The notes below the pieces were generated by a model. It searched no databases and was not told the origin of the DNA. It saw nothing but the letters and a program-made list of their open reading frames with translations. A stretch of DNA of 64,000 nt from Edaphobacter flagellatus (GTDB taxonomy: Bacteria > Acidobacteriota > Terriglobia > Terriglobales > Acidobacteriaceae): positions 186,001 through 250,000 of the forward strand of contig NZ_CP073697.1 of the NCBI RefSeq assembly GCF_025264665.1, given 5' to 3'. Shown one piece after another: positions 1-9,112 of the stretch. The translations under genes were made by a program, and so were the position numbers. The first letter of the stretch is position 1; the number at the start of each line of letters is the position of its first letter.

Positions 1-42
1 CGCTCCTTGGCTGCGGTCGTTGGTTTGGGGAGCAAAGCTTAG
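1..42 (+). CDS. possible C-terminal end of an upstream gene (partial)
   Basis: Frame 1 is open from the first base and stops at a TAG at 40-42, giving 13 residues ending GLGSKA. It could be the tail of a gene that begins outside the window, but 13 codons are too few to recognise a family or judge coding potential. The stretch 43-181 that follows holds no gene I can support; it carries the upstream region of the next small membrane protein. Confidence 0.2.
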   Translation, partial: RSLAAVVGLGSKA

Positions 43-181
43 CCCTGCGGACCGTCTTTTGGCAACTCCGAACGATCTTCGGTCAAAAGAGCGTTTTAAG
101 CCTTACAGATGAGTTATTCTGAGCCTTCACCACCACCAAATTGATCTAACGGTTACAAGGAAGGTAGAGGGCATTACGTTC

Positions 182-556
182 ATGGCAAAGCTGACCATTG
201 GGTTTGGAGTTCTGCTGATTCTTCTGGCTGTCTTCGGGTTTGTTGCAACAGGAAGCGAATATCCGACGGCCCTGATTCCTGCCGGGCTTGGCTTGCTGTT
301 TGTTCTGTTCGGTTCATTGGCTAATACCAGCGACTCAAAGAAGCGTATGTTGTGGATGCACATTTCGGTTACGGTAGCTTTGCTCCTGTTTCTGAGCACG
401 ATCCCCGCCGATATCAGCGCGTTCAAGCTCTCGCGCGGCGTTGAGGTTGCTCGTCCTGCCGCAGTCGTTGAAAAAGCTGCCATGTCACTGATGTGCCTGA
501 TCTATGTCCTTTTTTGCATCCGTTCCTTTATCAATGCACGACTAAAGACCAGCTAA
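182..556 (+). CDS. small integral membrane protein, unknown function
   Basis: A 124-residue protein with about four hydrophobic segments: roughly residues 4-24, 28-45, 58-76 and 98-116. Short loops and a basic C-terminus (NARLKTS) suggest an inner-membrane protein of the four-helix type. I recognise no family motif. A purine-rich AGGAAGGTAGAGGG lies 12-26 nt upstream and could serve as a ribosome binding site. It ends 19 bp before the ABC exporter gene on the same strand, so the two may be co-transcribed. An opposing reading frame over the same bases (127-483) is Ser/Thr/Arg-rich and looks like a shadow. Confidence 0.6.
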   Translation: MAKLTIGFGVLLILLAVFGFVATGSEYPTALIPAGLGLLFVLFGSLANTSDSKKRMLWMHISVTVALLLFLSTIPADISAFKLSRGVEVARPAAVVEKAAMSLMCLIYVLFCIRSFINARLKTS

Positions 557-575
557 AGAATGCATTTCTAAGCTT

Positions 576-2567
576 ATGGATGAGCCATGCCATCTATGCG
601 ACGACACGCAAGCTACACAAAGCTCGAAGCCTGCACAGGCGTACACTGCTAACAAGATGCCCTCAATCGGTCCGTCGAACTTCGGAGCTCCTGGAATGAA
701 GGCAGCTGATCGTCCCTCACGAAATACCGGTCGTGCGACATCTGCCGATCTGACGGCTTCACGGCCTAAACCAAAGCTCAAGAAGGTGCTTCCGGAGGTA
801 TGGAAGCTGATCAAGCCTCGACGGCTGCTGCTTGGCGGCAGCTTCCTGCTAATGGTCATCAACCGTGCCAGCGGACTGATTCTTCCGGCTTCGACGCGCT
901 ACCTGATCGACAACGTGATGGGAAAGCACCTGCTGAACCAATTGCCGATCATTGTCGGAGTTGTTGCAGCAGCGACGATTATTCAGGGAATTACCTCATT
1001 TACGCTTACGCAACTGCTTTCGATGGAAGGCCAGCGGTTGATCGCGGAGCTGCGCATGAAAGTGCAGGCTCATATTGGCTGGCTTCCCGTTGCCTTTTAC
1101 GATGAGAACCGCACTGGAACACTTGTCGCTCGTATCATGACGGACGTTGAAGGCGTTCGCAATCTGATCGGCACGGGCGTAATCGACTTCTTCGGTGGTG
1201 TGCTGACGGCGCTGTTTGCCTTCGGCTATCTGATCCATCTCAGCGTGCAGATGACGCTGGTGACCTTTGTGATTCTGGTGATCTTTGGCCTGATTCTGCA
1301 GCGAGCTTTCAAGACGATTCGTCCGATCTTCCGCGAGCGATCGAAGATCAACGCCGAGGTTACAGGCAGGCTTACCGAATCGCTGGGTGGAGTTCGCGTG
1401 GTGAAGGGCTATCACGCTGAGGCGAGTGAGGCCGAAGTCTTCTCCAAGGGCGCGAACCGCTTGCTGAAGAACGTCATCTCGTCGCTTACGGCGCAATCGT
1501 TGATGTCGCTAGCGTCAACGGCGGTGCTTGGCATTGTTGGTGCGTTGATTATGTATCTGGGCGCGCATCAGGTGGTTGCGGGGAAGCTGACGACCGGCGG
1601 TTATGTTACGTATGTCATGTTTCTGGCATTCATGATCGCGCCTATCGTGCAGCTTGTTTCGATTGGCACGCAGTTGACTGAAGCGGTTGCGGGACTGGAT
1701 CGCACAACGGAGATTCTCTCAGAACCCACGGAAGACGCTGATCCGGTTCGAACGCGTGAACTTGGTGTGATCCAAGGCGATGTTGCTTTTCGCGATGTGA
1801 CTTTCGCCTATGAGAACAACAAGGAAGTGCTGCATGGCATCAGCTTTGAGTCGCATCCGGGTACGGTGACGGCTTTGGTTGGGTCGTCAGGATCGGGTAA
1901 GTCGACGATCATCTCGCTGATCTGTGCTTTTCACACGGCGACAAGCGGTCAGGTTCTGGTAGACGGCATCGATCTGGCGACGGTTCGGCTTTCGAGCTAT
2001 CGCAGCCAGCTTGGCGTTGTGCTGCAGGAGACCTTCCTGTTTGACGGTACGATTCGCGAAAACATTCTCTTCTCGCATCCGGCGGCGACGGAAGAGCAGT
2101 TTCTTGAGGCTTGCCGGATCGCTCGCGTGGACGAATTTGCGGAGCGGTTCGAGGATGGTTACGAAACCATTGTTGGCGAGCGTGGCGTGAAGCTTTCAGG
2201 AGGGCAGCGACAGCGGCTCTCGATTGCTCGTGCGATTCTGGCCGATCCGCGCATTCTGATCCTCGATGAGGCGACCAGCTCGCTCGATTCGGAGTCGGAG
2301 GCGATGATTCAGAGCGGACTGAATCACCTGATGAAGGGGCGAACGACATTTGTCATTGCGCATCGTCTTTCGACGATCCGCCGCGCCGATCAGATCCTTG
2401 TGGTTGAGCAGGGCAACATCGTAGAGCGGGGAATGCACGATTCGCTTTATGCGCTTGGCGGACGCTACTACGATCTCTACACGCGCCAGCATGGGCTGGA
2501 GACGAATCTCTTCCTGGCTCCGGGCGAGGGAGACACGATCGAAGAGGCGGAGACGTCGAAGGCCTGA
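576..2567 (+). CDS. ABC exporter, fused membrane and ATPase domains (MsbA/HlyB-like)
   Basis: A half-transporter of 663 residues that should work as a homodimer in the inner membrane. Residues about 80-370 form the six-helix type I exporter domain and about 400-640 the ATPase. Visible motifs are Walker A GSSGSGKST (about residue 436), signature LSGGQRQR (about 540), Walker B ILILDEATS (about 563) and the H-loop in IAHRLST (about 593). The substrate cannot be read from sequence; lipid, peptide or drug export are all possible. The first 75 residues are a hydrophilic cytoplasmic extension with a CHLC pair and low complexity, so the true start may be a later ATG at 657; neither start has a good ribosome binding site. 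A terminator lies 120 bp downstream. Confidence 0.85.
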   Translation: MDEPCHLCDDTQATQSSKPAQAYTANKMPSIGPSNFGAPGMKAADRPSRNTGRATSADLTASRPKPKLKKVLPEVWKLIKPRRLLLGGSFLLMVINRASGLILPASTRYLIDNVMGKHLLNQLPIIVGVVAAATIIQGITSFTLTQLLSMEGQRLIAELRMKVQAHIGWLPVAFYDENRTGTLVARIMTDVEGVRNLIGTGVIDFFGGVLTALFAFGYLIHLSVQMTLVTFVILVIFGLILQRAFKTIRPIFRERSKINAEVTGRLTESLGGVRVVKGYHAEASEAEVFSKGANRLLKNVISSLTAQSLMSLASTAVLGIVGALIMYLGAHQVVAGKLTTGGYVTYVMFLAFMIAPIVQLVSIGTQLTEAVAGLDRTTEILSEPTEDADPVRTRELGVIQGDVAFRDVTFAYENNKEVLHGISFESHPGTVTALVGSSGSGKSTIISLICAFHTATSGQVLVDGIDLATVRLSSYRSQLGVVLQETFLFDGTIRENILFSHPAATEEQFLEACRIARVDEFAERFEDGYETIVGERGVKLSGGQRQRLSIARAILADPRILILDEATSSLDSESEAMIQSGLNHLMKGRTTFVIAHRLSTIRRADQILVVEQGNIVERGMHDSLYALGGRYYDLYTRQHGLETNLFLAPGEGDTIEEAETSKA

Positions 2568-2686
2568 CCCCCTCCCCCCTATCTGTTTCCATAAACTATT
2601 TGTATTCAATCGATTGCTGGTTTTGCACAAGGCAAAATATTCGATACAAAGGAGTTAAGGGTAAAAATATTGATTCTGAACGAGTT

Positions 2687-2719
2687 AGCCCCGGACCTTT
2701 GGCCGGGGCTTTCTTTGTT
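2687..2719 (+). terminator. rho-independent terminator after the ABC exporter gene
   Basis: AGCCCCGG (2687-2694) pairs with CCGGGGCT (2703-2710) across an 8-nt loop and is followed by TTCTTTGTT. It ends the plus-strand unit of the ABC exporter. The rest of the gene-free stretch 2568-2970 holds only one dispersed repeat copy (2857-2897). Confidence 0.8.
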
Positions 2720-2856
2720 CTGCTGATTTAAGTGTAGCAAGCGGAGCGAAACTAATCGGCAGATTTAATAAAGTTTATTTCATTTGGAATCAATGAGTTG
2801 AGCTTTCAGGGGGCTTGACAGGTTTTGGTGGGATGGGTGGGCAGAAAGAGTAATTT

Positions 2857-2897
2857 GACCGCAGACAAATGCGGTTTCGCCTTCGCTCGGAATGACA
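2857..2897 (-). repeat. dispersed repeat, GTCATTCCGAGCG type, copy 1
   Basis: Read on the minus strand this is TGTCATTCCGAGCGAAGGCG followed by a GCATTTGTCTGCGG tail. It shares its core with copies at 7802-7850 and 38413-38462. Such GTCATTCCGAGCG elements are common intergenic repeats in acidobacterial genomes (general knowledge). It lies in the gap between the ends of the convergent ABC exporter and cpoB genes. Confidence 0.6.
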
Positions 2898-2970
2898 CGC
2901 TACGGAAAGAGGGGGATTGTAAGCGCGAGGGAAGGCTTTGAGGCTTGGTACTTTGGGGAGGGTTTGGGAG

Positions 2971-3915
2971 TTAGCGGCGAGGAGTGACGGTGACGCCCAT
3001 GCCGCTGAGCTTGCTGCGGGCCTGCATGGCTTCGGGTGAGTTGGGATAGCGCTGGATGAGGGCGCGCAGCTCGCGGACGCCTGCGTCGTTCTGCTTGAGC
3101 GCGATGAGCGCCTGCCCCTTATGCAGGTGAGAGACAGCGACTTTGCTGTTGTCGGGGAACTGCTCGATGACGCGGTCATAGTTCTTGATGGCGTCTTCGT
3201 AGTGACCGGCGCGGTAAGCGATCTCGCCCTGATAGTACGAGGCGTTGCCGGAGAGCGTGTGGTTGGGGTAGTAGCGGATGACATCGGAGAACTCGGAGGA
3301 GGCGAGCTGATACTTCGCCCCCATGTAATCGCCGAGCGCGGTCTTATAGAGATCGTCGACAGGAGGTGCAGCCGGAGTTGACGGAGCCTCCGGGAGGGCC
3401 GATACGGGGGTTCCAGCGGACGGCTTGCCTTTTTTGCCAGGGGTTGCGGGCTGCGTAGCGGCCGGAGGCGCTGCATTGTCCATCGGAGTCGCGGTTGCCG
3501 GGGGCATGGTGGCGTTGATCGACTGCTGCTGACTCTGGACGTCCTGCATGAGCTTTTCGAGGCGCGCGAGACGTGCCTTCATCTCATCGAGCGAGTCGTT
3601 GAGGGACTGGATTTGTCCGGAGACCTGGTCGAGCTTGCCGTTCTGCGCATCCTGCCGTGTCTGGAGCTGTTTTTCCAGCGTGTCGATCTTGGAGGACATG
3701 CGGTTGACGGAGTCGGCGCTCTGCTGGATGAGGTCTTTCATAACGCCCATACGCTCGTCGTTCGATTGCTGGAGACGTGCGACGGCATCCTGGAGCTGCT
3801 GCACCTGCGTCTGGAGCTGCACCATCTCTTTGCTGACGGCAAAGGCAGGCGAAGCCGGCAGGATGAGGGCCGCGGCAAGGACGGCGGAGGGGAGTGTGAG
3901 TTTGCGGAGGGTCAT
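2971..3915 (-). CDS. cpoB: CpoB/YbgF-like Tol-Pal coordinator, periplasmic TPR protein
   Basis: A 314-residue periplasmic protein. The first 26 residues are a signal peptide ending PASPAFA. Residues about 27-110 are a Gln-rich coiled coil (the YbgF trimerisation region), then comes a Pro/Ala linker, then three TPR-like repeats from about 190 to the end. In E. coli CpoB links Tol-Pal constriction to PBP1B peptidoglycan synthesis; that role is inferred here from architecture and position after tolB and pal. The reading frame extends upstream to 4002, but the ATG at 3915 opens the signal peptide and has GAGAG about 7 nt before it, so I prefer it. It is the last gene of the minus-strand tolB-pal-cpoB unit. 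Confidence 0.85.
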   Translation of the reverse strand: MTLRKLTLPSAVLAAALILPASPAFAVSKEMVQLQTQVQQLQDAVARLQQSNDERMGVMKDLIQQSADSVNRMSSKIDTLEKQLQTRQDAQNGKLDQVSGQIQSLNDSLDEMKARLARLEKLMQDVQSQQQSINATMPPATATPMDNAAPPAATQPATPGKKGKPSAGTPVSALPEAPSTPAAPPVDDLYKTALGDYMGAKYQLASSEFSDVIRYYPNHTLSGNASYYQGEIAYRAGHYEDAIKNYDRVIEQFPDNSKVAVSHLHKGQALIALKQNDAGVRELRALIQRYPNSPEAMQARSKLSGMGVTVTPRR

Positions 3916-4037
3916 AGGTGCTCTCTCAGATTTTGTGCCGGTTGTTGGACGGCTCAGCCCTCGCGTCGGTCGGAATGCGAGGGCTGAGCGGATTCTATTC
4001 ATTATGTGGCGATAAAGCGTGTTTTAGCGAGCCGTGA

Positions 4038-4799
4038 TTAGCGATCCATGGAGAACTGCGCGCGGCGGTTCTGCTGCCAGCAGCTCTCATTCTGCTCGGT
4101 GCAGAACTGCTTCTCTTTGCCGTAGCTGATCACGCGGATGCGGGATGCAGCGACGCCGGCGTTGACGAGTGCCGTCTTCGCAGAGTTGGCGCGGTTCTCG
4201 CCGAGCGCGAGGTTATATTCAGCCGAACCACGCTCGTCGCAGTAGCCGCCGATGACGAGCTTGATGCCGGTGTGAGCGTTGAGGTACGCAGCAGCGGTCT
4301 GCGCCGAGCTCTGGGCATCGGGACGCAGGTCGTAGCTGTCGTAATCGAAGAAGATGTCCTGCACGTTCTGATGGAAGGCAGCTTCGGAGCCCATGTCACC
4401 GTTGTCGGTCGAAGCTGCGGGAGCAGTGGGGACGCGAACCGTGACGCGCACATTAGCCTCTGTGGTGCCGCCGTCACCCTTGGCGGTGAGATGGAAGTTG
4501 GTGGAGTTGGCGGGCGTAACGGTCTGCGTACCGTTTGCCTGTACTTCGCCGATGCCGTCGATGGTGACGGTTGTGGCGTTCTGCGTGCGCCAGTTGAGCA
4601 CGACAGACTGACCCAGATCGATGGTCAGAGGATCGGCCGACAGGGTGGCTGTAGGCGCCGGAGCCGCTACGGGAGCGGGCCCGAGCGATGCCGGGTTTAC
4701 GGCCTTGTCCTTTTTGTGGCAACCAGTGACGGCGCTCAGGGCGATGGCGACGGCTGCCGCTGCAATGGCCCTGCGATAACGTGTTTCCAGTGCGATCAT
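4038..4799 (-). CDS. pal: Pal, peptidoglycan-associated outer-membrane lipoprotein
   Basis: A 253-residue lipoprotein. The signal ends in a lipobox SAVTGC with the acylated cysteine at residue 27. Residues about 50-125 look like an Ig-type beta domain not present in E. coli Pal, which is shorter. The OmpA-like peptidoglycan-binding domain covers about 145-253 and shows IFFDYDSYDLRPDA, GGYCDERGSAEYN and the conserved LGENRA helix. It anchors the outer membrane to the wall as part of Tol-Pal. AGGAGAG lies 7 nt before the ATG. It sits 90 bp after tolB and 122 bp before cpoB on the same strand. Confidence 0.93.
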   Translation of the reverse strand: MIALETRYRRAIAAAAVAIALSAVTGCHKKDKAVNPASLGPAPVAAPAPTATLSADPLTIDLGQSVVLNWRTQNATTVTIDGIGEVQANGTQTVTPANSTNFHLTAKGDGGTTEANVRVTVRVPTAPAASTDNGDMGSEAAFHQNVQDIFFDYDSYDLRPDAQSSAQTAAAYLNAHTGIKLVIGGYCDERGSAEYNLALGENRANSAKTALVNAGVAASRIRVISYGKEKQFCTEQNESCWQQNRRAQFSMDR

Positions 4800-4889
4800 G
4801 AGTCTCTCCTGCTTGTAGGTCAGAAAATCAAGGTTCGAAGTTAGTCTGCGATCTCGTGTCGAACACCATTATCTCGCAGATAAGGATGG

Positions 4890-6263
4890 CTACTTCCAGC
4901 TCCAGTTCGGCATGTCGGCGCCCGCTTCTGTGAGCGTTTTGCGTCCCGTGCCGTCAGCCAACATCGAGATGATCCGCGAGCTGGAGGCGCGGCCATTCGG
5001 GGAGTTGGCAAAGACGAGATGTCGACCGTCAGGCGACCAGGAGGGGAAGTCGCAACGACCGATGTCGTGGGTCACCTGAATCCACCGCTTGGTGGCAACC
5101 TCCATCACGTAGATGTCCTGTCCGCCGGGTGCGCCGGGACCGTACTTGCGGTTCCAGGCGAAGGCGATGAACTGTCCGTTGGGGGACCAGGATGGAGAGG
5201 TGGCGTATCCGCCGTCGGTCATGCGGGTGACGGCGGAGCCGTCGGTGTCCATGATGTAGAGCTGAGGCAGGCCGGTGCGTCCGCTGATCCACGCGATCTG
5301 CGAGCCGGTCTTGGGATTGAAGACGGGCGAGACGTCGGGGCCGCGGAAGCTGGTGATGCGGCGCGAGCCGCCGCCGTTGGAGTCGGCGATATAGAGTTCA
5401 GGATCGCCGGAACGCGAGGAAGAGAAGGCGATGTCGCGTCCGTTGGGCGACCATGCGGGGGAGAGATTGGTTCCTCCTGCTAAGGGGAAGTTGACGACGC
5501 GGTTGAGCAGCAGGGAGTACATGCGGATCTGGAAGCCGTCGCGGCCAAGCGAAGAGAAAGCGATGCGGCTGTTGTCGGGCGAGATGCGCGGCGAGATGGA
5601 GACGGTGCCGAGATGCGTGATGGGGTGCTGGTTGGCTCCGTCGTAGTCCATCGCCCAGATCTCTTTGTTGGGGCCAGAGACTTTGACGTAGTAGATCTTG
5701 GTTTCGGCGATGCCGGGGACCCCGCCACCGAGGCGGAAGATGATCTCGTCTGCGAAGCGATGCGCGATCTGGCGCGCCATGTCTTCGCTGGCCTCTTCGT
5801 TGTACTGCTTGGCGAGTACCTGCGGGAACTGCGCGTTCTTGGCATCGAAGAGGAAGCCCGAGACAGAGAGGCGTCCGCCGGATGTGCTGAGGGCTCCGAA
5901 GGCAACCATGGCTGCTGAGGTTGGAGCGGCGGACCATTGCGCGAGGTTGATCTCGTTGGGTGCGCCGGGCGTTGCCTGCGGGAGCATCGACTTCGAGACC
6001 ATGTCGAAGATGCCGGCGTTGGTGAGGTCATTGAAGAGCGTGGTGTCGAAGGTACGCTTCAACGGGATGGTCTGCGGATCGGAGGAGGCGGCTTTGAAGT
6101 CGGCGGTGGCGAGACGGATGTTGGAGACGCCGGAGGATGTCTCGGTCTTGAACCAGTCCTGCGCATGCAGCGTGGCGGAGGCGGATGACAGAGCCAGTGC
6201 CGCGATGGCGGCAAGAACAAAGCGAGTCAGTTGGGCCAGAGAACGAACAGGACGAAAAGTCAT
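4890..6263 (-). CDS. tolB: TolB, periplasmic beta-propeller of Tol-Pal
   Basis: A 457-residue protein with a signal peptide (about 1-35, ending in ATLHAQ). An N-terminal alpha/beta domain (about 40-190) is followed by a six-bladed propeller built of TolB-type repeats such as SPAWSPNGRDIAFSSSRSG and SPSWSPNGQFIAFAW. TolB binds Pal and is moved by TolA across the periplasm. It starts the tolB-pal-cpoB unit and is separated from tolQ-tolR-tolA by a gene on the other strand. The bases before the ATG, TACGAT followed by AAAAGAG, could be a -10 box or a weak ribosome binding site. The gap 6264-6451 is the shared promoter region of two divergent genes. Confidence 0.93.
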   Translation of the reverse strand: MTFRPVRSLAQLTRFVLAAIAALALSSASATLHAQDWFKTETSSGVSNIRLATADFKAASSDPQTIPLKRTFDTTLFNDLTNAGIFDMVSKSMLPQATPGAPNEINLAQWSAAPTSAAMVAFGALSTSGGRLSVSGFLFDAKNAQFPQVLAKQYNEEASEDMARQIAHRFADEIIFRLGGGVPGIAETKIYYVKVSGPNKEIWAMDYDGANQHPITHLGTVSISPRISPDNSRIAFSSLGRDGFQIRMYSLLLNRVVNFPLAGGTNLSPAWSPNGRDIAFSSSRSGDPELYIADSNGGGSRRITSFRGPDVSPVFNPKTGSQIAWISGRTGLPQLYIMDTDGSAVTRMTDGGYATSPSWSPNGQFIAFAWNRKYGPGAPGGQDIYVMEVATKRWIQVTHDIGRCDFPSWSPDGRHLVFANSPNGRASSSRIISMLADGTGRKTLTEAGADMPNWSWK

Positions 6264-6454
6264 CTCTTTTATCGTAGACGCAAAGCAGCGCGGAATGGGT
6301 GCTTGTTTAAGGAATCAAAATAAATACTGCCGATAAACGGCATGAGAAATCAGTAGAATGCCGGTGCCGAGGTAAGAGTGGTTACCTGGTCCGGCTATAA
6401 CACGGGGAATCTATTTCAGATTTATTTCTACCTTGATCGAAGAGCGGGAGAGTG

Positions 6455-7795
6455 ATGTCCATGCATAGGCGGCAGTTGTTTAAGTTAGCGGCGGCGAGTG
6501 CAATTACAAATCTGGCGCCTGCTATGAAGGCAGAGCAGGAAGTAGCACGCGCGACGCGAGGCATGAGCTCGCCGAAGATTCGCGACATCAGCGTGATTGA
6601 GTGCGAGCCTGCGGGTGTGCGGCTGACGGTGGTGAAGATCACGACGGACCAGGATGGTCTTTATGGCTATGGATGCGCGACGTTTACGCAGCGTGCCGAC
6701 CTGGTGAAACCTGCGGTGGAGAAGTATCTGAAGCCGTTTCTGCTGGGGAAGACGACCGACCGCATCGAGGATATCTGGCAGGCGTGCTATGACAGCTCGT
6801 ACTGGAAGAATGGCCCGGTGCTGAACAACGCGATCAGCGGAATCGATCAGGCGTTGTGGGACATCAAGGGGCGTCAGGCTGGGATGCCGGTGTATCAGCT
6901 TCTGGGCGGCAAGGTGCGTGAGGCCGTGGATACCTATGCGCATGCGGATGGAGCAGAGTACGCCGATGTGGTGGCTTCGGCGAAGAGGTACATCGATCAG
7001 GGATTCCGCAATGTGCGCGTGCAGATCGGCGTGCCGGGGATGGCGGGGTATGGTTCGGCACGTGGTAATGCGACGACGCATTACAAACCGCTGCACGATA
7101 AGCCACTGTTCGAACCGCTGGCATATATTCGCCGGGCGTTGAAGTTATTTGAGGTTTGCAGGCAGGAGCTGGGCGAGGAGGTGAACCTGTTGCACGACAT
7201 GCACGAGCGGGTTTCGCCGAATCAGGCAGTGCAGTTCTGCAAGGACGTAGAGAAGTTCAAACTGTTCTTCGTCGAAGATCCGCTGTCGCCGGAAGACATT
7301 GCGTACTTCAAGCAGATTCGCGAGAACTGTGCGACGCCGCTGGCGATGGGCGAGCTATTCAACAGTCCGCATGAGTGGCAGCCGCTGATTGAGGGAAGGT
7401 TGATCGATTACATCCGTTGTCACCTGTCGCAGGTCGGTGGGCTGAGTCCGGCGCGGAAGATCGCGATTCTCGCCGAGCAGTATGGCGTGAAGACGGCATG
7501 GCACGGGCCGGGCGATGTTTCGCCGGTAGGACATATGGCCCAGATCACGCTCGATATTGTGAGTCCTAACTTTGGGATTCAGGAGTACTCGCCGTTCAAT
7601 GAGCGGAGCCAGGCGATCTTTCATGGATGTCCGCAGATGAAGGATGGGTATCTGTGGGTGAACGAAGCTCCGGGGTGGGGCATTGAGGTGGATGAGAAAG
7701 AGGCTGCGAAGTCGCCGTTTACTTCGGGCAGGAACGGATTGAATGGCGGGTGGGGAGAGATTCGCAGGCTGGATGGAACCGTGATCAAACAGTAG
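6455..7795 (+). CDS. Tat-signalled enolase-superfamily sugar-acid dehydratase (ManD-like)
   Basis: About 446 residues. The N-terminus carries a twin-arginine signal (HRRQLFKLAAAS), so export of a folded metalloenzyme is predicted. The body matches the mannonate dehydratase type of the enolase superfamily: LLHDMHERV, with the first metal Asp and a His; FFVEDPL and LAMGELF, with the second and third metal Glu; and AWHGPGDVSPV, with the catalytic His. Family members dehydrate D-mannonate or D-gluconate; the substrate here is unknown. Starts at GTG 6452, ATG 6455 and ATG 6461 all lie just after CGGGAGAG; the later two fit its spacing better. It lies in the middle of the Tol-Pal cluster on the opposite strand and has no functional link to it that I can see. 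Confidence 0.8.
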   Translation: MSMHRRQLFKLAAASAITNLAPAMKAEQEVARATRGMSSPKIRDISVIECEPAGVRLTVVKITTDQDGLYGYGCATFTQRADLVKPAVEKYLKPFLLGKTTDRIEDIWQACYDSSYWKNGPVLNNAISGIDQALWDIKGRQAGMPVYQLLGGKVREAVDTYAHADGAEYADVVASAKRYIDQGFRNVRVQIGVPGMAGYGSARGNATTHYKPLHDKPLFEPLAYIRRALKLFEVCRQELGEEVNLLHDMHERVSPNQAVQFCKDVEKFKLFFVEDPLSPEDIAYFKQIRENCATPLAMGELFNSPHEWQPLIEGRLIDYIRCHLSQVGGLSPARKIAILAEQYGVKTAWHGPGDVSPVGHMAQITLDIVSPNFGIQEYSPFNERSQAIFHGCPQMKDGYLWVNEAPGWGIEVDEKEAAKSPFTSGRNGLNGGWGEIRRLDGTVIKQ

Positions 7796-7801
7796 CGATA
7801 G

Positions 7802-7850
7802 AGGAGCCGATTTCTCCACTCCGTGTTTTGCACTCCGGTTGGAATGACGC
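7802..7850 (-). repeat. dispersed repeat, GTCATTCC type, copy 2
   Basis: On the minus strand it reads GGCGTCATTCCAACCGGAGT, and further on GGAGTGGAGAAATCGGC. The GTCATTCC head and GGAGTGGAGAAATC tail match the family seen at 38413-38462. It fills most of the gap between the ends of the convergent dehydratase and tolA-like genes. Confidence 0.55.
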
Positions 7851-7898
7851 CGTGTATCGGGTCGGTACGCTGCTTAGAACCCACTCTGCGTCGTTCTG

Positions 7899-8690
7899 CT
7901 ATTGCGTGTAGTGAAAGGTGTACTCGACCGTGATGTGGTCACCAGCGGGCAGGGGGCCGAAGCTTTCGACACGCTGGACAGCGCGCATGGCGGAGGTGTC
8001 CAGCGAAGGCGAACCGGAACGAGTCTGGAGGCGCGGATTCGAGGGCGCACCGGAACGATCGATGTCGAAGAGGACGGTGACGCTCTTGCCGACGGAGGCG
8101 CGCGGGTCGGCCTCCTGCGTGTACCAGTTCTGCGCGACGGTGCGATTGACGATGTTGACGTAGTAGGCGAAGCGCGCGCCGAAGGTGCGGTCCTGCACCA
8201 TGGCCGAAGCGGTGCCGTTTTTAAGCTCGATGGTGGACTGCGGGATGCGAATACCTGCGGTCTCGCCGGTCGCAGCCTTGGTGGGCTGCGGCGGCGTAGG
8301 CTGCGGATGCTTTGGCGGCGCGGGTGTAGGCTGCGGAGCTTGCTTCACCGGCTTGGTTTTCTCCGGTACGGCAACCTCATCCGGCTTGGGAGGAGGCTCG
8401 GTCTTTTCCTTTGCGACAACGGGCGCGGGGCTTGGCGATTCCGAGGTGAGTACGCCGGTGTCGAGTTCGCGCTGCCTGGGCGGGAGCGGCAGGGAAGAAA
8501 CCATGGTGGCCTGGATGGCACCAGCTTCGGCGGCGTTTTCGCCCCAGTTCTGGCCGCGGTTATGGAAGTAGGCGAGACCGATGATGAGTCCGGCGATGGC
8601 GGCGTGGAGTACGAGTGAGCCGAAGAAGTTGCCGCGCAGGTTGTCGCCTGCGGGGTGCTCGTCGTGAATCCAGCGGAGATCGGTGGCCAT
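7899..8690 (-). CDS. tolA: TolA/TonB-type energy transducer
   Basis: A 263-residue protein: a short cytoplasmic N-terminus, one membrane segment (about 24-42, SLVLHAAIAGLIIGLAYF), a Pro/Lys/Thr-rich spacer (about 85-140) that can span the periplasm, and a C-terminal TonB/TolA domain (about 165-263) with FAYYVNIVNRTVAQNWY and DRSGAPSNPRLQTRSG. It follows TolQ and TolR genes and is upstream of tolB-pal, so a TolA role is the best call; TonB function cannot be excluded from sequence. The gene begins 6 bp after the tolR stop. Confidence 0.8.
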   Translation of the reverse strand: MATDLRWIHDEHPAGDNLRGNFFGSLVLHAAIAGLIIGLAYFHNRGQNWGENAAEAGAIQATMVSSLPLPPRQRELDTGVLTSESPSPAPVVAKEKTEPPPKPDEVAVPEKTKPVKQAPQPTPAPPKHPQPTPPQPTKAATGETAGIRIPQSTIELKNGTASAMVQDRTFGARFAYYVNIVNRTVAQNWYTQEADPRASVGKSVTVLFDIDRSGAPSNPRLQTRSGSPSLDTSAMRAVQRVESFGPLPAGDHITVEYTFHYTQ

Positions 8691-8696
8691 GCGCGA

Positions 8697-9110
8697 TTAC
8701 TTCTCGATTGGTCGTGTAACGATGCTGATGTTGGTGATGCCGGCCTGCTTGACGGCATCCATGACAGAGGCGAAGGCGCCAAAGGGAACACGCTCATCGG
8801 CGCGCAGATAGATCACACGCTTGGCGGGATCACCTTTCCCGGTGGAGCGCAGGCGCGCGGGAAGCTCGTTGACGTTAACGGGCTTGTCCTGGAGGAAGAC
8901 ATTCTGGTCGCGGTCGATGGTGACGACCATGCGCTCATCGGTGACCTGGTTGACGGTCCGTGTCTTCGGGATGGCGACGTCGATGCCGGACTGGAGCACG
9001 GGGGCGGTGAGCATGAAGATGAGCAGCAGCACCAGCACGACGTCGACCAGCGGCGTGATGTTGATTTCGGCGAGCGCGGTCTGTGTGCGTCCTTTCGCAG
9101 AGAAGGCCAT
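8697..9110 (-). CDS. tolR: TolR/ExbD-family proton-channel subunit
   Basis: A 137-residue biopolymer transport protein. INITPLVDVVLVLLLIFMLT (about 17-36) is the membrane helix and contains the conserved Asp used in proton flow. The periplasmic part (about 45-135) has the ExbD/TolR fold with VIYLRADERVPFGAF. Together with the TolQ protein it couples the proton gradient to the TolA-like protein. It begins 2 bp after the tolQ stop, so the two are translationally close. Confidence 0.9.
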   Translation of the reverse strand: MAFSAKGRTQTALAEINITPLVDVVLVLLLIFMLTAPVLQSGIDVAIPKTRTVNQVTDERMVVTIDRDQNVFLQDKPVNVNELPARLRSTGKGDPAKRVIYLRADERVPFGAFASVMDAVKQAGITNISIVTRPIEK

Positions 9111-9112
9111 GG

